From NCBI GenBank assembly GCA_010672585.1, contig JAAHGF010000002.1, positions 62,001 through 126,000 on the forward strand: 64,000 bases of DNA, read 5' to 3'. Made by a program: the position numbers and the translations under genes. This stretch comes from Okeania sp. SIO1I7 (GTDB lineage: Bacteria > Cyanobacteriota > Cyanobacteriia > Cyanobacteriales > Microcoleaceae). Positions within the stretch are counted from its first letter, which is position 1, and each line of letters starts with the position of its first letter. Shown here piece after piece: positions 36,551 through 46,243 of the stretch. Below the pieces are notes generated by a model, which saw only the letters and a program-made list of their open reading frames with translations, was not told where the DNA came from and made no database searches.

Positions 36551-37855
36551 CTACAACACCCTCAATACACTGGGAATACTATCGATCGCATCTAATGATT
36601 GAATTTCTTCTAATGCTTGTCGGAAGTTGCCTTCTTTTACATCATGGGTGACAACAACTATTTCTGCAAGTAGATCGCTCATTCCTGTTTGTACCACAGA
36701 TTCTAAACTGACATCATGGTTGCCAAAACAAGTACCCAGTTTACCAATAACACCAGGGTTATCTTTTGTCAGAAACCTAGCATAAAATCTGGTAACAAGT
36801 TCTGCCATTGATGCTGTTTCACAATAGTGTTGATGGGTGCAACTTAACAATGGGTGAGGAATAGGTTCGGTTTCTGTTTGTAGAATAGCAGCAATACTCA
36901 TAATGTCGGAAACAACTGCACTCGCTGTGGGACCTGAACCTGCACCAGGACCGAAAAACATTACTTGTCCAATAGGTTCTCCTTCTACCAGAATGGCGTT
37001 ATAAACATCATTAATACTCGCGAGGGGATGAGTTTTAGGAACGAGGGTAGGATGTACTCTCAGTTGTAATTCGTCTGTGTTGGGGTTGGTATTGTTGGGG
37101 TGGCGTTTGGCGATCGCTAATAATTTGATGACAAAGTCTAGTCTGTCAGCATAGGCAATATCAGCTGCCGTTACTTGACGAATACCTTCGCAATGAATAT
37201 CTTCTAATTTAATTAAACCGCCAAAAGCGAGAGAAGCCAAAATTGCGATTTTATCTTTGGCATCTAACCCTTCTACATCTGCTGTGGGGTCAGCTTCTGC
37301 ATAACCTAATTTTTGAGCATCGGCAAGAACATCTGCAAAGTCTGCTCCCTCTTTTTGCATTCTGGTGAGGATGTAGTTGGTTGTCCCGTTAATGATACCG
37401 ATAACCGAATGAATGCGATTAACTCCCAAAGATTCTTTGAGGGGTTGAATAACAGGAATACCGCCACCCACTGCTGCTTCTAACATGACGTAAACACCTT
37501 TTTCATTCGCTGCTGCAAAAATTTCTGGGCCATAGCGAGAGATAACAGCTTTGTTGGCGGTGACGACGTGTTTGCCATGGGTAATAGCTTTGAGGATCAG
37601 GCTTCTTGCCGGTTCCAACCCACCGATCAGTTCTACTATAATATCTATGTGTGGGTCAGTAGCGATCGCTTCTAAATCTGTTGTTAAAATATCTGGAGGT
37701 AGATTAATATCTCTGGTTTTGGAGATATCGCGCACTCCCACTCGCTGTATTTCCAATTCCTGAATTAAGGGATGACGACCTTCTGGAGATAGCAAAATTT
37801 TTGCTGTCCCTATACCGACTGTACCTAATCCCAATAAACCAATTTTGAATCCCAC
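36551..37855 (-). CDS. hom: Homoserine dehydrogenase
   Basis: The product has 434 residues from the GTG at 37855 (VGFKIGLLGLGTVGIGTAKI); an upstream ATG at 37906 adds 17 residues that do not look like the family. It reduces aspartate semialdehyde to homoserine with NAD(P)H, the branch point to Thr and Met. Visible features are the Rossmann motif GLLGLGTVG at the start, VTANKAVI with the substrate-site Lys, GGGIPVI, a TADVEGLDAKDK catalytic segment, FGPGAGSGPTASAV, and a C-terminal ACT domain (about 355-434) that gives feedback control by threonine. The gene stands alone. Confidence 0.95.
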   Translation of the reverse strand: MGFKIGLLGLGTVGIGTAKILLSPEGRHPLIQELEIQRVGVRDISKTRDINLPPDILTTDLEAIATDPHIDIIVELIGGLEPARSLILKAITHGKHVVTANKAVISRYGPEIFAAANEKGVYVMLEAAVGGGIPVIQPLKESLGVNRIHSVIGIINGTTNYILTRMQKEGADFADVLADAQKLGYAEADPTADVEGLDAKDKIAILASLAFGGLIKLEDIHCEGIRQVTAADIAYADRLDFVIKLLAIAKRHPNNTNPNTDELQLRVHPTLVPKTHPLASINDVYNAILVEGEPIGQVMFFGPGAGSGPTASAVVSDIMSIAAILQTETEPIPHPLLSCTHQHYCETASMAELVTRFYARFLTKDNPGVIGKLGTCFGNHDVSLESVVQTGMSDLLAEIVVVTHDVKEGNFRQALEEIQSLDAIDSIPSVLRVL

Positions 37856-38095
37856 GATTGTTAACCCATAGTGAATTAAATGTTTTGAGCAAGGTTCAGC
37901 CATCATAGCTGAATACTATCCTAAATATTATAGCAGAAGGAAGAAGAAAGAAGGAAGAAGAAAGAAGGAAAAATTTTACGTTGTCTGAGTTTTAAGCTGT
38001 CGTTCTGTCCGCGCCCTTTCCTTCGACTGCTATAATAAATAAATCGAACAAAAAATAGTCTTTTTTGGCAAAATATTCCTTTGGAAAAATGTTTA

Positions 38096-38929
38096 ATGCA
38101 TCAACTTAACTTAAATAATTACAAACAAGAAATAGCAGATTTATATACTCGCAGAAGCGATAAATATGATAATAGTGATTGGCACTGGAGAATTGCTAAT
38201 CGTTTAGTTGAATATGGGCAAGTAGATACTGGTCAAAAAATTTTAGATATTGCTACAGGAACAGGTCATTGTGCAATTGCCGCAGCTAAATTAGTGGGCA
38301 GTTCAGGTAAAGTAATTGGGATTGATATTGCACCTGGAATGATTACTAAATCCCAAAAAAAAGCGAATATTTTCGGTCTAAATAATCTAGAATTTTTACT
38401 AGCTGATGCTGAAAATATTGATTTTCCTGCAAATCATTTTGAGCGGATTTTTTGTGCATCTGCATTTATTTGGATCTCCGATCTAGTTAAGTCTCTACTT
38501 CTGTGGCGTAAATTTCTCAAACCTGGAGGAATTCTGGGAATTCAAGCTTTTGCTGAAACTGCGTTTGTTGGTGGAGTTATTACACAAAATATTCTGAAAA
38601 AATATGGTATTTCATATTTGATGAGTCAGCCAACTGGAACGGTAGAAAAATGTAAAAATTTACTTCAAAAAGCGAGTTTTGAGTTAATTGAAATTAAAGT
38701 TGAAAAAGATGGTAATTATATTAGTTTAGAGTCAGCAAAAAAAATGTGGGCTGGAAAATCTCATCCTGCACCCGGACAATATCCTCACCCTTTATCAAAG
38801 CTTTCAACAGAGGAATTGAATCAAGCTAAATTAGAGTTTGAAAATGAATTAAAATCCTTACAAACTGACCAAGGTATTTGGAATGACATTACGACTTTCT
38901 ATATATATGGTCGGAAACCAAAGGTCTAG
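38096..38929 (+). CDS. Class I SAM-dependent methyltransferase (UbiE/COQ5-like)
   Basis: The product has about 277 residues from the ATG at 38096; a TTG at 38081 would add five. The SAM site is seen as ILDIATGTGHCAIAAAKLVG (motif I), GIDIAPGMI (acidic residue of motif II), LADAENIDFP and the motif FERIFCASAFIWISD. The N-terminal YTRRSDKYDNSDWHWRIANR is typical of methyltransferases acting on small molecules near the UbiE group. The acceptor substrate is unknown. It lies upstream of the broken guanine deaminase gene but is separated from it by 260 bp of AT-rich repeats. Confidence 0.8.
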   Translation: MHQLNLNNYKQEIADLYTRRSDKYDNSDWHWRIANRLVEYGQVDTGQKILDIATGTGHCAIAAAKLVGSSGKVIGIDIAPGMITKSQKKANIFGLNNLEFLLADAENIDFPANHFERIFCASAFIWISDLVKSLLLWRKFLKPGGILGIQAFAETAFVGGVITQNILKKYGISYLMSQPTGTVEKCKNLLQKASFELIEIKVEKDGNYISLESAKKMWAGKSHPAPGQYPHPLSKLSTEELNQAKLEFENELKSLQTDQGIWNDITTFYIYGRKPKV

Positions 38930-39188
38930 ATTTTTCAACAATTAATAATTAATTATTAACTGGAGAGTACAAAATTTTTCAGAAAAATGATTTCTTTTAA
39001 AGACTGAAAGTATTACTGGAAAAGGCTTACAGCACCTACAGTTCTTAATGTAGAATTTCTAACCTTGAGATCCCTGAAAGCCTTAGCTAGCAATAGTTAT
39101 TCCAAGAATTTTGCACTGTCTAGATTATTAATTATTAATTATTAATTATTAATTATTAAATATACTCTTACCAAAATATCGGATAAAA

Positions 39189-40532
39189 ATGAATCAAAAT
39201 ATTAACATTTCAGCAATCAGAGGTTCATTTATAGATTTTGTTGCAGATCCGTTTTACTACCCAGAATTAGAAACCATTCGTTATATCCATGATGGTTTAA
39301 TGATTATCTCCGGAGGCATAATTCAAGAACTAGGAAGCTACGATAAATTAAAGCCTAAATATCCTGAAATTCCTATTACTTCTTATCCAGGAATGCTAAT
39401 TTTACCAGGATTTATCGATATTCATATCCATTATCCCCAAACAGAAATAATTGCCTCCTCTAGCAAACAACTTTTAGAATGGTTAGATAAATATACTTTC
39501 CCAGTAGAAGGAAAATTTAAAGATAAAACCTATGCTCAACAAATAGCATCCTTTTTTCTCGACCAACTACTAAAAAATGGCACGACAAGTGCCTTAGTTT
39601 TAACCACAGTTTATCCTCAGTCAGTTGATGCCTTATTTGAAGCAGCGGAACTATGAAATATGCGGATAATTGCTGGTAAAATGCTTATAGACCGAAATGC
39701 TCCAGATTATTTATTGGATACCCCAGAAACTAGCTACGAAGATAGCAAAAATTTGATTAAAAAATGGCATGGTAAAGGTAGACTTCTATACGCTATTACT
39801 CCGAGATTTGCCATTACTTCTACTCCCGAACAACTACATCTAGCTGGAGTTCTCAAAAAAGAATTTCCAGATGTTTATGTACATACACATTTATCTGAAC
39901 AAAAATCTGAAACTGAGAAAGTTGCCCAACTTTTTCCTAATAGTAAAGACTACTTAGATGTTTATTAAAAGTTTGATTTAGTTAGTAATAAATCAATTTT
40001 TGCCCACGGTATTTATCTCAGTGATTCTGAATTTAATCGACTCTCACAAGCAGGTTCAACCATTGCATTTTGTCCGACTTCAAATCTATTTTTAGGCAGC
40101 GGTTTATTCCAACTACACACAGCAAAATCTCAACAAACTCCAGTGAAAGTTGGTTTAGGTACAGATGTGGGAGGTGGCACTAGCTTTTCAATATTTCAAA
40201 CTATGAACGATGCTTATAAAATCTCTCAATTACAAGGGCAAAATTTATCTTCTTTAAAAGCTTTTTATCTGGCTACTTTAGGAGGAGCAAAATCTCTATC
40301 TCGGTAACAGAAAATTGGCAATTTTGATGTAGGAAAAGAAGCAGATTTAGTTGTGCTAGATACCAGAGTAACTCCGTTGTTAAAGTTGCGTAATTATCGA
40401 AATAATCCTAATTCATTAACTGACATTATTGATGAATTATTTACCCTGATTATTTTGGGAGATGAACGAGTAGTTAAAGCTACTTATATAGCCGGAAATT
40501 TAGTTTATGAACCTAAAATTTATGTCGAATAA
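39189..40532 (+). pseudogene. guaD: Guanine deaminase with three in-frame stop codons
   Basis: The whole 447-codon reading matches guanine deaminase, which converts guanine to xanthine. It shows the zinc motif PGFIDIHIHYP, then NGTTSALV, VHTHLSEQ, SIFAHGIYLSD, FCPTSNLFLGSG, GLGTDVGGGTSFS and a C-terminal GKEADLVVLD. Stops occur at 39654-39656 (TGA, probably from CGA), 39966-39968 (TAA) and 40305-40307 (TAA). All lie in one frame with no insertion or deletion, so the gene died recently or is decaying only by substitution. All metal-binding residues are still encoded. Three separate fragments cannot form an enzyme without readthrough. Confidence 0.9.
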
Positions 40533-40660
40533 CTGTAAGCATTTCCTGCGGAATGCTGCGCAAACAGCTATTAGCTGTCAGCTCTCAGGAAAAGGATGGG
40601 GTTTTGAATGAATATAGACTTTAAGGCCAGCTTTTATAGTAAGTATAAATTATGACTTAA

Positions 40661-41113
40661 TTAGGGCTTGCTGATTAATTTTCGCGTGTATTGACTGAAT
40701 ATTAGCTTTAGCGTTTTTGGGTTGAAAAAAAGTGCCAGCTTTTCGGTGGAAAAAGCTCAAGAAGCTAGTATTTTAGGATGATTATAGCAGAAAAATTGAG
40801 GGGCAATTTTTCCGACTACCTCCTCTATAATTCCTCGTTCCTCCTGTCGTAAGCATTCAGCTATTAGCATTTCCTACAGAATGCTACGCAAACAGATGCA
40901 TGAAAACATTCAAGCAATTACTAAGGTTAGCGGATAATCTTTTTCTTTCGGTCTGAATGCGGAGCAAACATATTTCACTCCTTGGAGACTAATTCCTCCT
41001 TCGGTACGATAATGAAATAACTCATAGCTGATAGCTGATAGCTGACCGCTGAATGCTTACCTCCTGTCTCCTGTCTCCTACCCCTACTAAAAGACTTTTT
41101 CAGCAAACCCTAA
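40661..41113. mobile_element. Non-autonomous element, TTAGGG(C/T)TTGCTGA family, long copy
   Basis: Begins TTAGGGCTTGCTGATTAA and ends TTTTTCAGCAAACCCTAA, imperfect terminal inverted repeats. The left part matches 50669-50943 in reverse orientation (CAGCTTTTCGGTGGAAAAAG, AAAAATTGAGGGGCAA). The middle has been enlarged by other repeat words (TTTCCTACAGAATGCTACGC, CTGATAGCTGATAGCTGA). No gene. The 40533-41421 spacer is otherwise filled by the element at 41278-41405 and one TGCGGAATGCTGCGCAAACAG word near 40547. Confidence 0.65.
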
Positions 41114-41277
41114 TTAGTAAAGCTTTTATCTAAAATTAAAAGCAATAGCTGAAGTTCGCAGTTCCGACCTAGGAGGCTGGCTGAATGCTTACGAATAACT
41201 TTTTCCTACAGCAAAGAACGAATTGCTAAAAACATAGACTGATGATGAATTAAACACAGTCCGATTTTTTTTTCATT

Positions 41278-41405
41278 AGACATCTCCAGAAAAGAGGAAA
41301 TAGGGAATAGGGAACCCACCCCTCGCCCCTCCCCCTCCCAGGAGGGGAAATAAATGATAAGTTATGTACGATAGTTGATTTTATTTTTTATTTTTGGAGA
41401 TGTCT
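41278..41405. mobile_element. Non-autonomous element, AGACATCTCCA family, copy 2
   Basis: 128 bp with the same perfect 11-bp termini as the copy at 36186-36287, and the same internal order (AGAAAAGAGG.. at the left, GATTTTATTTTTTATTTTTG at the right). It carries an ACCCACCCCTCGCCCCTCCC block with the CCTCCCAGGAGGGG palindrome in its middle, so that palindrome spread into it later or travels with it. Confidence 0.85.
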
Positions 41406-41421
41406 ACTTTTCCCTGCTATA

Positions 41422-42171
41422 TTACAACTTCAACACATGATATTGAACGCCTGTTTCAAAAATTCTTACCCCTCCACCTTCAGCAACAGTTTGTCTTAAA
41501 GCTTGGGAATTACTAACAGTTACTCCCGCCAAATAATCAATCCCAAATTGTTTAAAATCAGCCAACCAAGGCATAGTCGGACCCATCAAAACTAACTGAG
41601 AATTTTTTGCCAATTCCACCAAACGAGGAAAAGTCTTATTAGCAATAGAAGTCGCTGTCAAAAACACCCATTCCGCCTCTGGCAATAAATACTCCGATGC
41701 TTGATCTGGAAAATCATCCGCTCCTGGTTGCCTTTCGATGACAGTCATTTCCATCTCATTTTCATAACGAGACAACCTAGGATACCTACCAATAATAGCT
41801 ACTTTTTTCCCTCGAATCATTGGTAGAAAATATTCAAATACTGCCAAATTTCCCGGTCCATAAGGAGATAATGATTCTCCTTGAGCAGGAAGTGGCGATC
41901 GCCCATTTATTTCTGCATTAATAGCTGCCATTCCCACCGTTGCCTCAAAACTATTCCAAGAGTGCAACCAGGATGCCAACTCTTTGAGAGGTTTATTAAC
42001 CAGAGTTCCCGACCAAGGTAATGTGCGTGTCACTGTACCCGGACTCATACATAAACCAATACTTTCAGTTTCACACAGAGTCCAGGTTAAACCAATTAAT
42101 ATTTCTTTGATAGGAGTATTAGTGTTGCCATAATCTAACAACAAATCGTATATTTCTTTTGGATGCACCAT
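41422..42171 (-). CDS. DUF364/DUF4213 Rossmann-like protein (putative metal-chelation family)
   Basis: This 249-residue protein has an N-terminal DUF4213 part (about 10-100; EILIGLTWTLCETESIGLCM, TLPWSGTL). The DUF364 domain follows with a Rossmann-like strand-turn KKVAIIGRYPRL, then AEWVFLTATSIANKTFPRLV, LVLMGPTMPWLADF and GVTVSN. Members are linked by structure and context to heavy-metal chelation or transport; the biochemical role is not settled. Length is normal. It is followed upstream by CAGTTATCAGTTATCAG words and the EEP-family gene on the same strand 42 bp away, so the two may be co-transcribed with the EEP gene first. Confidence 0.85.
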   Translation of the reverse strand: MVHPKEIYDLLLDYGNTNTPIKEILIGLTWTLCETESIGLCMSPGTVTRTLPWSGTLVNKPLKELASWLHSWNSFEATVGMAAINAEINGRSPLPAQGESLSPYGPGNLAVFEYFLPMIRGKKVAIIGRYPRLSRYENEMEMTVIERQPGADDFPDQASEYLLPEAEWVFLTATSIANKTFPRLVELAKNSQLVLMGPTMPWLADFKQFGIDYLAGVTVSNSQALRQTVAEGGGVRIFETGVQYHVLKL

Positions 42172-42213
42172 AGTTATTTCAGTTATCAGTTATCAGTTAT
42201 CAGTTATCAATTA

Positions 42214-43188
42214 TCAGTTACCAGTAATTATTAAATCTGTAATTAAAGGTAAATGATCTGAACCTATATTTTTACCACTTTTTATTTTGACAACCCTAAT
42301 ATCTTGACTTACCAAACAATGGTCTATTGGAATAGATAATAAGGGGATGAAGCTTGGCCAAGTAGGAATCATACCAAAGCCTGTTCGTGCATTATACAGT
42401 CCAGAATTACGAATCAACTCTTTGTAATATGGAGACCACATCGTTATATTCAAATCCCCAATGACTACAATTGAGCTTTTCTGACTTGCTACATAACTGG
42501 CAATTTCTGATAGTTGTTTATTCCTCAAATTAAACTTATATTTTCCAATACTCCAAGTAGGATGGGTTGCTAATATTGAGAGAGTTTTTCCCTGAATCTC
42601 AACTTGGGTACTTATGGTTTTTCTTCCTCCTCCTAAATCTTGTATCGATGTATTTTTTAGAGGTATCTTGCTATAAACTGCTATTCCCAAATTTATATTT
42701 TTACCGAAAGCAATTTGTGGATCTTGATGAATCACCGAATAAGAATAATCTTGTTGTAAAAGTTCTAATTTTTCTGCCCAAGCATCAGTCACTTCTATAA
42801 ATATGGCTACATCGGGATTTTCTTCTTTGACTTCAGAGATTAATCGCTTATACTGTTGGTTCATATAGAAGACATTCGCTTCCAAAAATCTGATTTTTTG
42901 AACGCTCCCATCTTTGATTATATTTCGGGAAATATAAAACGGGATTACTTCTAACAAATTAATCGTCAGGCAGAATAAACTAATCAGCAACCAGAGAGAA
43001 TTGCCAACCCATAAAAAAAACGATATCCCCAACAAGCTAAGAAATGTATATTGGATTTTAAAATGGCAGGTTAGTTCGAGCAGAAAATGAAACTTCCCTA
43101 AATAACTTGCCAGAGAACATAGAGTCACTAAAACGATGGTAATGACAAAAATCAAGTATAGTAGTTTTTCTATCCCCAAAATATCCAT
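42214..43188 (-). CDS. Membrane-anchored endonuclease/exonuclease/phosphatase-family hydrolase
   Basis: This 324-residue protein has three or so hydrophobic segments in the first ~85 residues (LLYLIFVITIVLVTLCSLA, FLSLLGISFFLWVGNSLWLL, ISLFCLTINLLEVIPFYI). The EEP catalytic domain follows: a strand RFLEANVFYMN (Asn of motif I), DVAIFIEVTD with the metal-binding Glu, VVIGDLNITMWSP (Asp-x-Asn), PIDHCLVS and the C-terminal GSDHLPL catalytic His. All active-site residues are present. This arrangement (N-terminal membrane part, EEP domain on the outer side) is common in bacteria, with probable action on lipid or other phosphodiesters. Confidence 0.85.
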   Translation of the reverse strand: MDILGIEKLLYLIFVITIVLVTLCSLASYLGKFHFLLELTCHFKIQYTFLSLLGISFFLWVGNSLWLLISLFCLTINLLEVIPFYISRNIIKDGSVQKIRFLEANVFYMNQQYKRLISEVKEENPDVAIFIEVTDAWAEKLELLQQDYSYSVIHQDPQIAFGKNINLGIAVYSKIPLKNTSIQDLGGGRKTISTQVEIQGKTLSILATHPTWSIGKYKFNLRNKQLSEIASYVASQKSSIVVIGDLNITMWSPYYKELIRNSGLYNARTGFGMIPTWPSFIPLLSIPIDHCLVSQDIRVVKIKSGKNIGSDHLPLITDLIITGN

Positions 43189-43373
43189 CAGATTTCCTGT
43201 TTAAATTACCAAGCAAAAATAGTCTTATCAAAATAATTGGGTCTAATCAGCTGTTGTGCATTTAAACCACTTATTTGTTGTGTACCTAATATAAAGTATA
43301 ATCCCTATTAATTCTGACTTCTGACTTCTAAACTTCTGACTTGCTAAGGCACATTTTAAATGTGTCTTAGCTT

Positions 43374-43603
43374 ACCGAATAATTAATAATTAATAATTCA
43401 ATAATTCGCGCCTTGAAGCCTCCTTTTTTAAGGGGAAAAAGCGGTCGTTAGCGGAGCTTCCCGAAGGGTGGGATGGCGAGGTCTCCTCGCTGTCCGACCA
43501 TCGACCAAGATAAAAGAAATAATACTTCCTTATATTCAATTCCGTAAAGGTTAAAACCCGAGGTAATTATCAATTATCCATTATCAATTATCAATTAATG
43601 AAC
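43374..43603 (+). repeat. Dispersed ATTAATAATT/ATCAATTATC element, copy D
   Basis: Collinear with copy C: ACCGAATAATTAATAATTAA at the left, GAAGCCTCC and GGGGAAAAAGCGGTCG, the GGCGAGGTCTCCTCGC palindrome block, CCTTATATTCAATTCCG, GGTTAAAACCCGAGG and the ATCAATTATC terminal words. A palindromic CCCTCCTGGGAGGGGGAGG word follows at about 43658-43676. No gene lies in 43189-43718. Confidence 0.75.
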
Positions 43604-43718
43604 CCGTCTTTTAAGGCGAAATATTTTTGGAGAGTTGCTCACGCATCCTCTACTTCCCCTCCTGGGAGGGGGAGGGGCGAGGGGTGGGTTGACTTCTGAC
43701 TTCTGACTTCTGACTTCG

Positions 43719-44567
43719 TTATTGGGGAAGTGCCAGAACATTTATACTTCCACCCGGAGGACATAATTTTTTGATCGCCTCCTTTGTCATCAGAATTGGA
43801 TATTTAGCAGTTAAATGTACTAATCGATATTGAGCATCTTTTAACTCAGCAAGCAATTTCTCTAATTGTTTTTCCTCTTCCTCATTCTGACGAGCCATCT
43901 CAAGAATTATCTTGGGGGAATCTCGTAAAAGAAGCTTCCTTGCACCTTTAAGAACAGCTAGTTCATAGCCATCCACATCTAACTTAATCAGATCGACTTT
44001 CTTGTGGGGATGCTTCTCGAAATATCCATCCAGTGATATCCCTTGACCCCCATCAGTAGTCATTAATCTTCCTTTGTGTTGTGGGTGCGTCAATTTGTCC
44101 TCGCTCGCCGACAGATTCCAACTCGAATACACAAAAGATGGCAGTTCTTTTTCCTCCTCTAGTAACATCATCTGCTCAGTCCTAACCCGATTGAGCAAAT
44201 GAGGATTTAAAGATAAATTATTCTGTAACTTACCATAGGCCCATGAGGTGGGTTCAAAAGCAATAACACATCCATCAACTCCCACATATTCAGCTAAGGG
44301 AAGGGTTAGTGCGCCGATGTTTGCACCGATATCCACAACAACATCTCCCGGCTTGATAATACGCTTTAGTTCCTTGATTGTTTCTGGCTCGTAAACTCCT
44401 AAATAAATAGCAAGGTCTATACCCTCTTTTAAATCAAGAGACCAATGTAAACCTCGACGATATACTTTAGTAATTGATGAAAGCCCAAAGATTGCTCTAA
44501 CCCCAACAATCAAATTACTAATAAATCGGGCAATTGTGATTTTTTTCTCAGTTGCAAGTCTCACCAT
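43719..44567 (-). CDS. FkbM family methyltransferase
   Basis: This 282-residue protein has the SAM-binding motif DVVVDIGANIGALTLPLAEY (about 93-113) followed by VIAFEPTSWAYGKLQNNL, the characteristic FkbM start of the domain. The later motif KVDLIKLDVDGYELAVLKGA is the family's second signature. FkbM enzymes O-methylate sugars or polyketides, and the acceptor cannot be read from sequence. It belongs to a loose group with the oxidoreductase and glycosyltransferase that follow on the same strand. Such genes are typical of surface polysaccharide modification, but the long spacers argue against one operon. Confidence 0.88.
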   Translation of the reverse strand: MVRLATEKKITIARFISNLIVGVRAIFGLSSITKVYRRGLHWSLDLKEGIDLAIYLGVYEPETIKELKRIIKPGDVVVDIGANIGALTLPLAEYVGVDGCVIAFEPTSWAYGKLQNNLSLNPHLLNRVRTEQMMLLEEEKELPSFVYSSWNLSASEDKLTHPQHKGRLMTTDGGQGISLDGYFEKHPHKKVDLIKLDVDGYELAVLKGARKLLLRDSPKIILEMARQNEEEEKQLEKLLAELKDAQYRLVHLTAKYPILMTKEAIKKLCPPGGSINVLALPQ

Positions 44568-44926
44568 GTCATTTCAGTTATCAGTTATCAGTTATCAGTA
44601 CCTCTGGCTGTTTGCGCAGCATGACCTAGGAAACCCAGAGGTTTGAAATACGGAAACTTAATTTTTTCATCCCCTTAAAAGGGGAAGCTTTAAACCTTAT
44701 TTTTTGGTAAAATTACCATTCGTTAATTAACATCATCCTACAGAAATCTTAGCAAAAGTCTCCCTGAAAGGGGAAGGCTTCAGACCCGCTTTTTCGGTTA
44801 AGCCTTTCAATATTTTTCTCCAATGGCACGTTATACCAATTCACTTTAAATATGTGAAATTATTTCCTGAAGTAGCTGTAGTGTCAAAGTTCTGAGTCTA
44901 TAAAATCTTACTTTTGACTTTTGTAT

Positions 44927-44946
44927 GGGCGAATGGCCATTCGCCC
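44927..44946. repeat. Perfect 20-bp palindrome
   Basis: GGGCGAATGGCCATTCGCCC, extended by GTA/TAC outside one mismatched pair. It is a strong hairpin in either strand. It lies in the repeat-rich 44568-45178 spacer, which has no gene. Confidence 0.9.
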
Positions 44947-44987
44947 CTACGAATTTTGACTTCCGTGAAACGGTATTTGAATCTATA

Positions 44988-45139
44988 ATATCATGTCCGT
45001 TGGGGCGCGTTTGTGTATAAAGTTGGGGAAATATCTAGCGCCATTAATGGTTTTTCCTTCTCTTAAAGCTTCTTCCTTCTCCCAACTTCGGTCTTCCTTA
45101 CCTTCACGCTTACAATACCGATGCTACCGGACATGATAT
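44988..45139. mobile_element. Non-autonomous element, CGGACATGATAT family, copy 1
   Basis: 152 bp with perfect 12-bp terminal inverted repeats ATATCATGTCCG and CGGACATGATAT. The interior is not coding and is rich in CTTCTTCC words. Further single ends of this family are at 26673, 56577 and 56668 (CGGACATGATAT or close variants). Confidence 0.75.
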
Positions 45140-45178
45140 AAAATCTTACTTTTGAATTTTGACTTTTGAATTTTGACT

Positions 45179-46243
45179 TCACTGAAGAGGAACGCCACCT
45201 CCTTCGCTGGACTGGTAGGCTGCTTCGACGCAGGACATGGTGACGAAGGCATCTTCCACCGAAGTAGGCAAGGGGCGAGATGGGTCTTCCAACTTGCGCA
45301 TCAGGCTGGACATGGAACCAATGAAGGCTTCTGGGAACCACGACCCCCGAATATCGTAGCTTTGCCACCCCGCTTCCTCTTCCCCCTGCAACAGGCAAAC
45401 TTCAAATTCATCGCTAGTTCCCTTGGGATAATCCATCATCACCCCCAGGCGGATCTTGATGGCTCCTTGGGTACCCTCGAATTTCAAATATGATTCCTGA
45501 TGTTTCAGACCAAATTTATGAGCATGGTTAGTGTTAATGGTAGCCCGCACAAACTCCCCATAGTCCAACATTAAGGTTGTGCGCACTGACGCTATCTTCA
45601 TCAGATCGGGATGCTTTACTGTTTTTGCGTAAACCCCCTTGGGGTTTCCCAAGAATGAGCGGATGAGGTCGATATAGTGGATGCTGTGGTAAAGAATTTC
45701 TACCCGCTGGCACTTTTCAAAGAAGTCCCATAAATGCCAAGGGGTGTCAACTGTAACCCGCATCTCAATATCGAGAAGCTCGCCCAGGCAACCTTCTTCT
45801 ATCAGGTTGCGGGCTGCTATCACAGGCGGTGCTGTGCGCAACTGAAAATTAATCGCCGCAGTGTACTCCCGTTCGCGACAGATGCTTAACAACTGACGTG
45901 CCTGAGCTAGATCCTCGCCCATGGGCTTTTGGATCAATATCCCAGCTCCTCGCGGAAACTTGGGCAGCAGTTCCAGCAAAGCTGAAGCTGGTACAGCGAT
46001 ATCGAAGACTGCGTTTGCTGGAGCATGGGTTACAGCTTGTTCAACACTGGCGTAAACTTTGGGGATGGAAAATTTCTCAGCCAGCGAGACTGCTTTCTCC
46101 TGCTTGATATCAATAATTCCTGCTACCTTAAAACCAGCGATCTGATATGCTGGTAGGTGAGCATCGGATACAATGCCACCAGCACCGATAATTACTATGG
46201 GTCGTGGCTGTTCAGGTATGGGAATTTGGTCATTTATCTGCAT
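45179..46243 (-). CDS. Gfo/Idh/MocA family oxidoreductase
   Basis: The product has 354 residues from the ATG at 46243; a TTG at 46255 would add four. It has an N-terminal Rossmann domain (PIVIIGAGGIVSDAHLPAYQ), then DIAVPASALLELLP and the family's lysine motif, seen here as ILIQKPMGEDLAQA (Gln where EKP is most common). The C-terminal alpha/beta substrate domain includes EILYHSIHYIDLIRSFLGNP with the catalytic His. Such enzymes act on sugars or inositols with NAD(P). The G+C content is visibly higher than in neighbouring genes, with little AT bias at third positions, so acquisition from another genome is possible. Confidence 0.88.
   Translation of the reverse strand: MQINDQIPIPEQPRPIVIIGAGGIVSDAHLPAYQIAGFKVAGIIDIKQEKAVSLAEKFSIPKVYASVEQAVTHAPANAVFDIAVPASALLELLPKFPRGAGILIQKPMGEDLAQARQLLSICREREYTAAINFQLRTAPPVIAARNLIEEGCLGELLDIEMRVTVDTPWHLWDFFEKCQRVEILYHSIHYIDLIRSFLGNPKGVYAKTVKHPDLMKIASVRTTLMLDYGEFVRATINTNHAHKFGLKHQESYLKFEGTQGAIKIRLGVMMDYPKGTSDEFEVCLLQGEEEAGWQSYDIRGSWFPEAFIGSMSSLMRKLEDPSRPLPTSVEDAFVTMSCVEAAYQSSEGGGVPLQ

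Noticed and set aside
39189-40532. Use of TGA/TAA/TAG as sense codons (recoding)
   Set aside because: All intact genes in the window end with these three codons, and stops of different types interrupt the three broken genes, so a code change is not supported. Local readthrough is left open.
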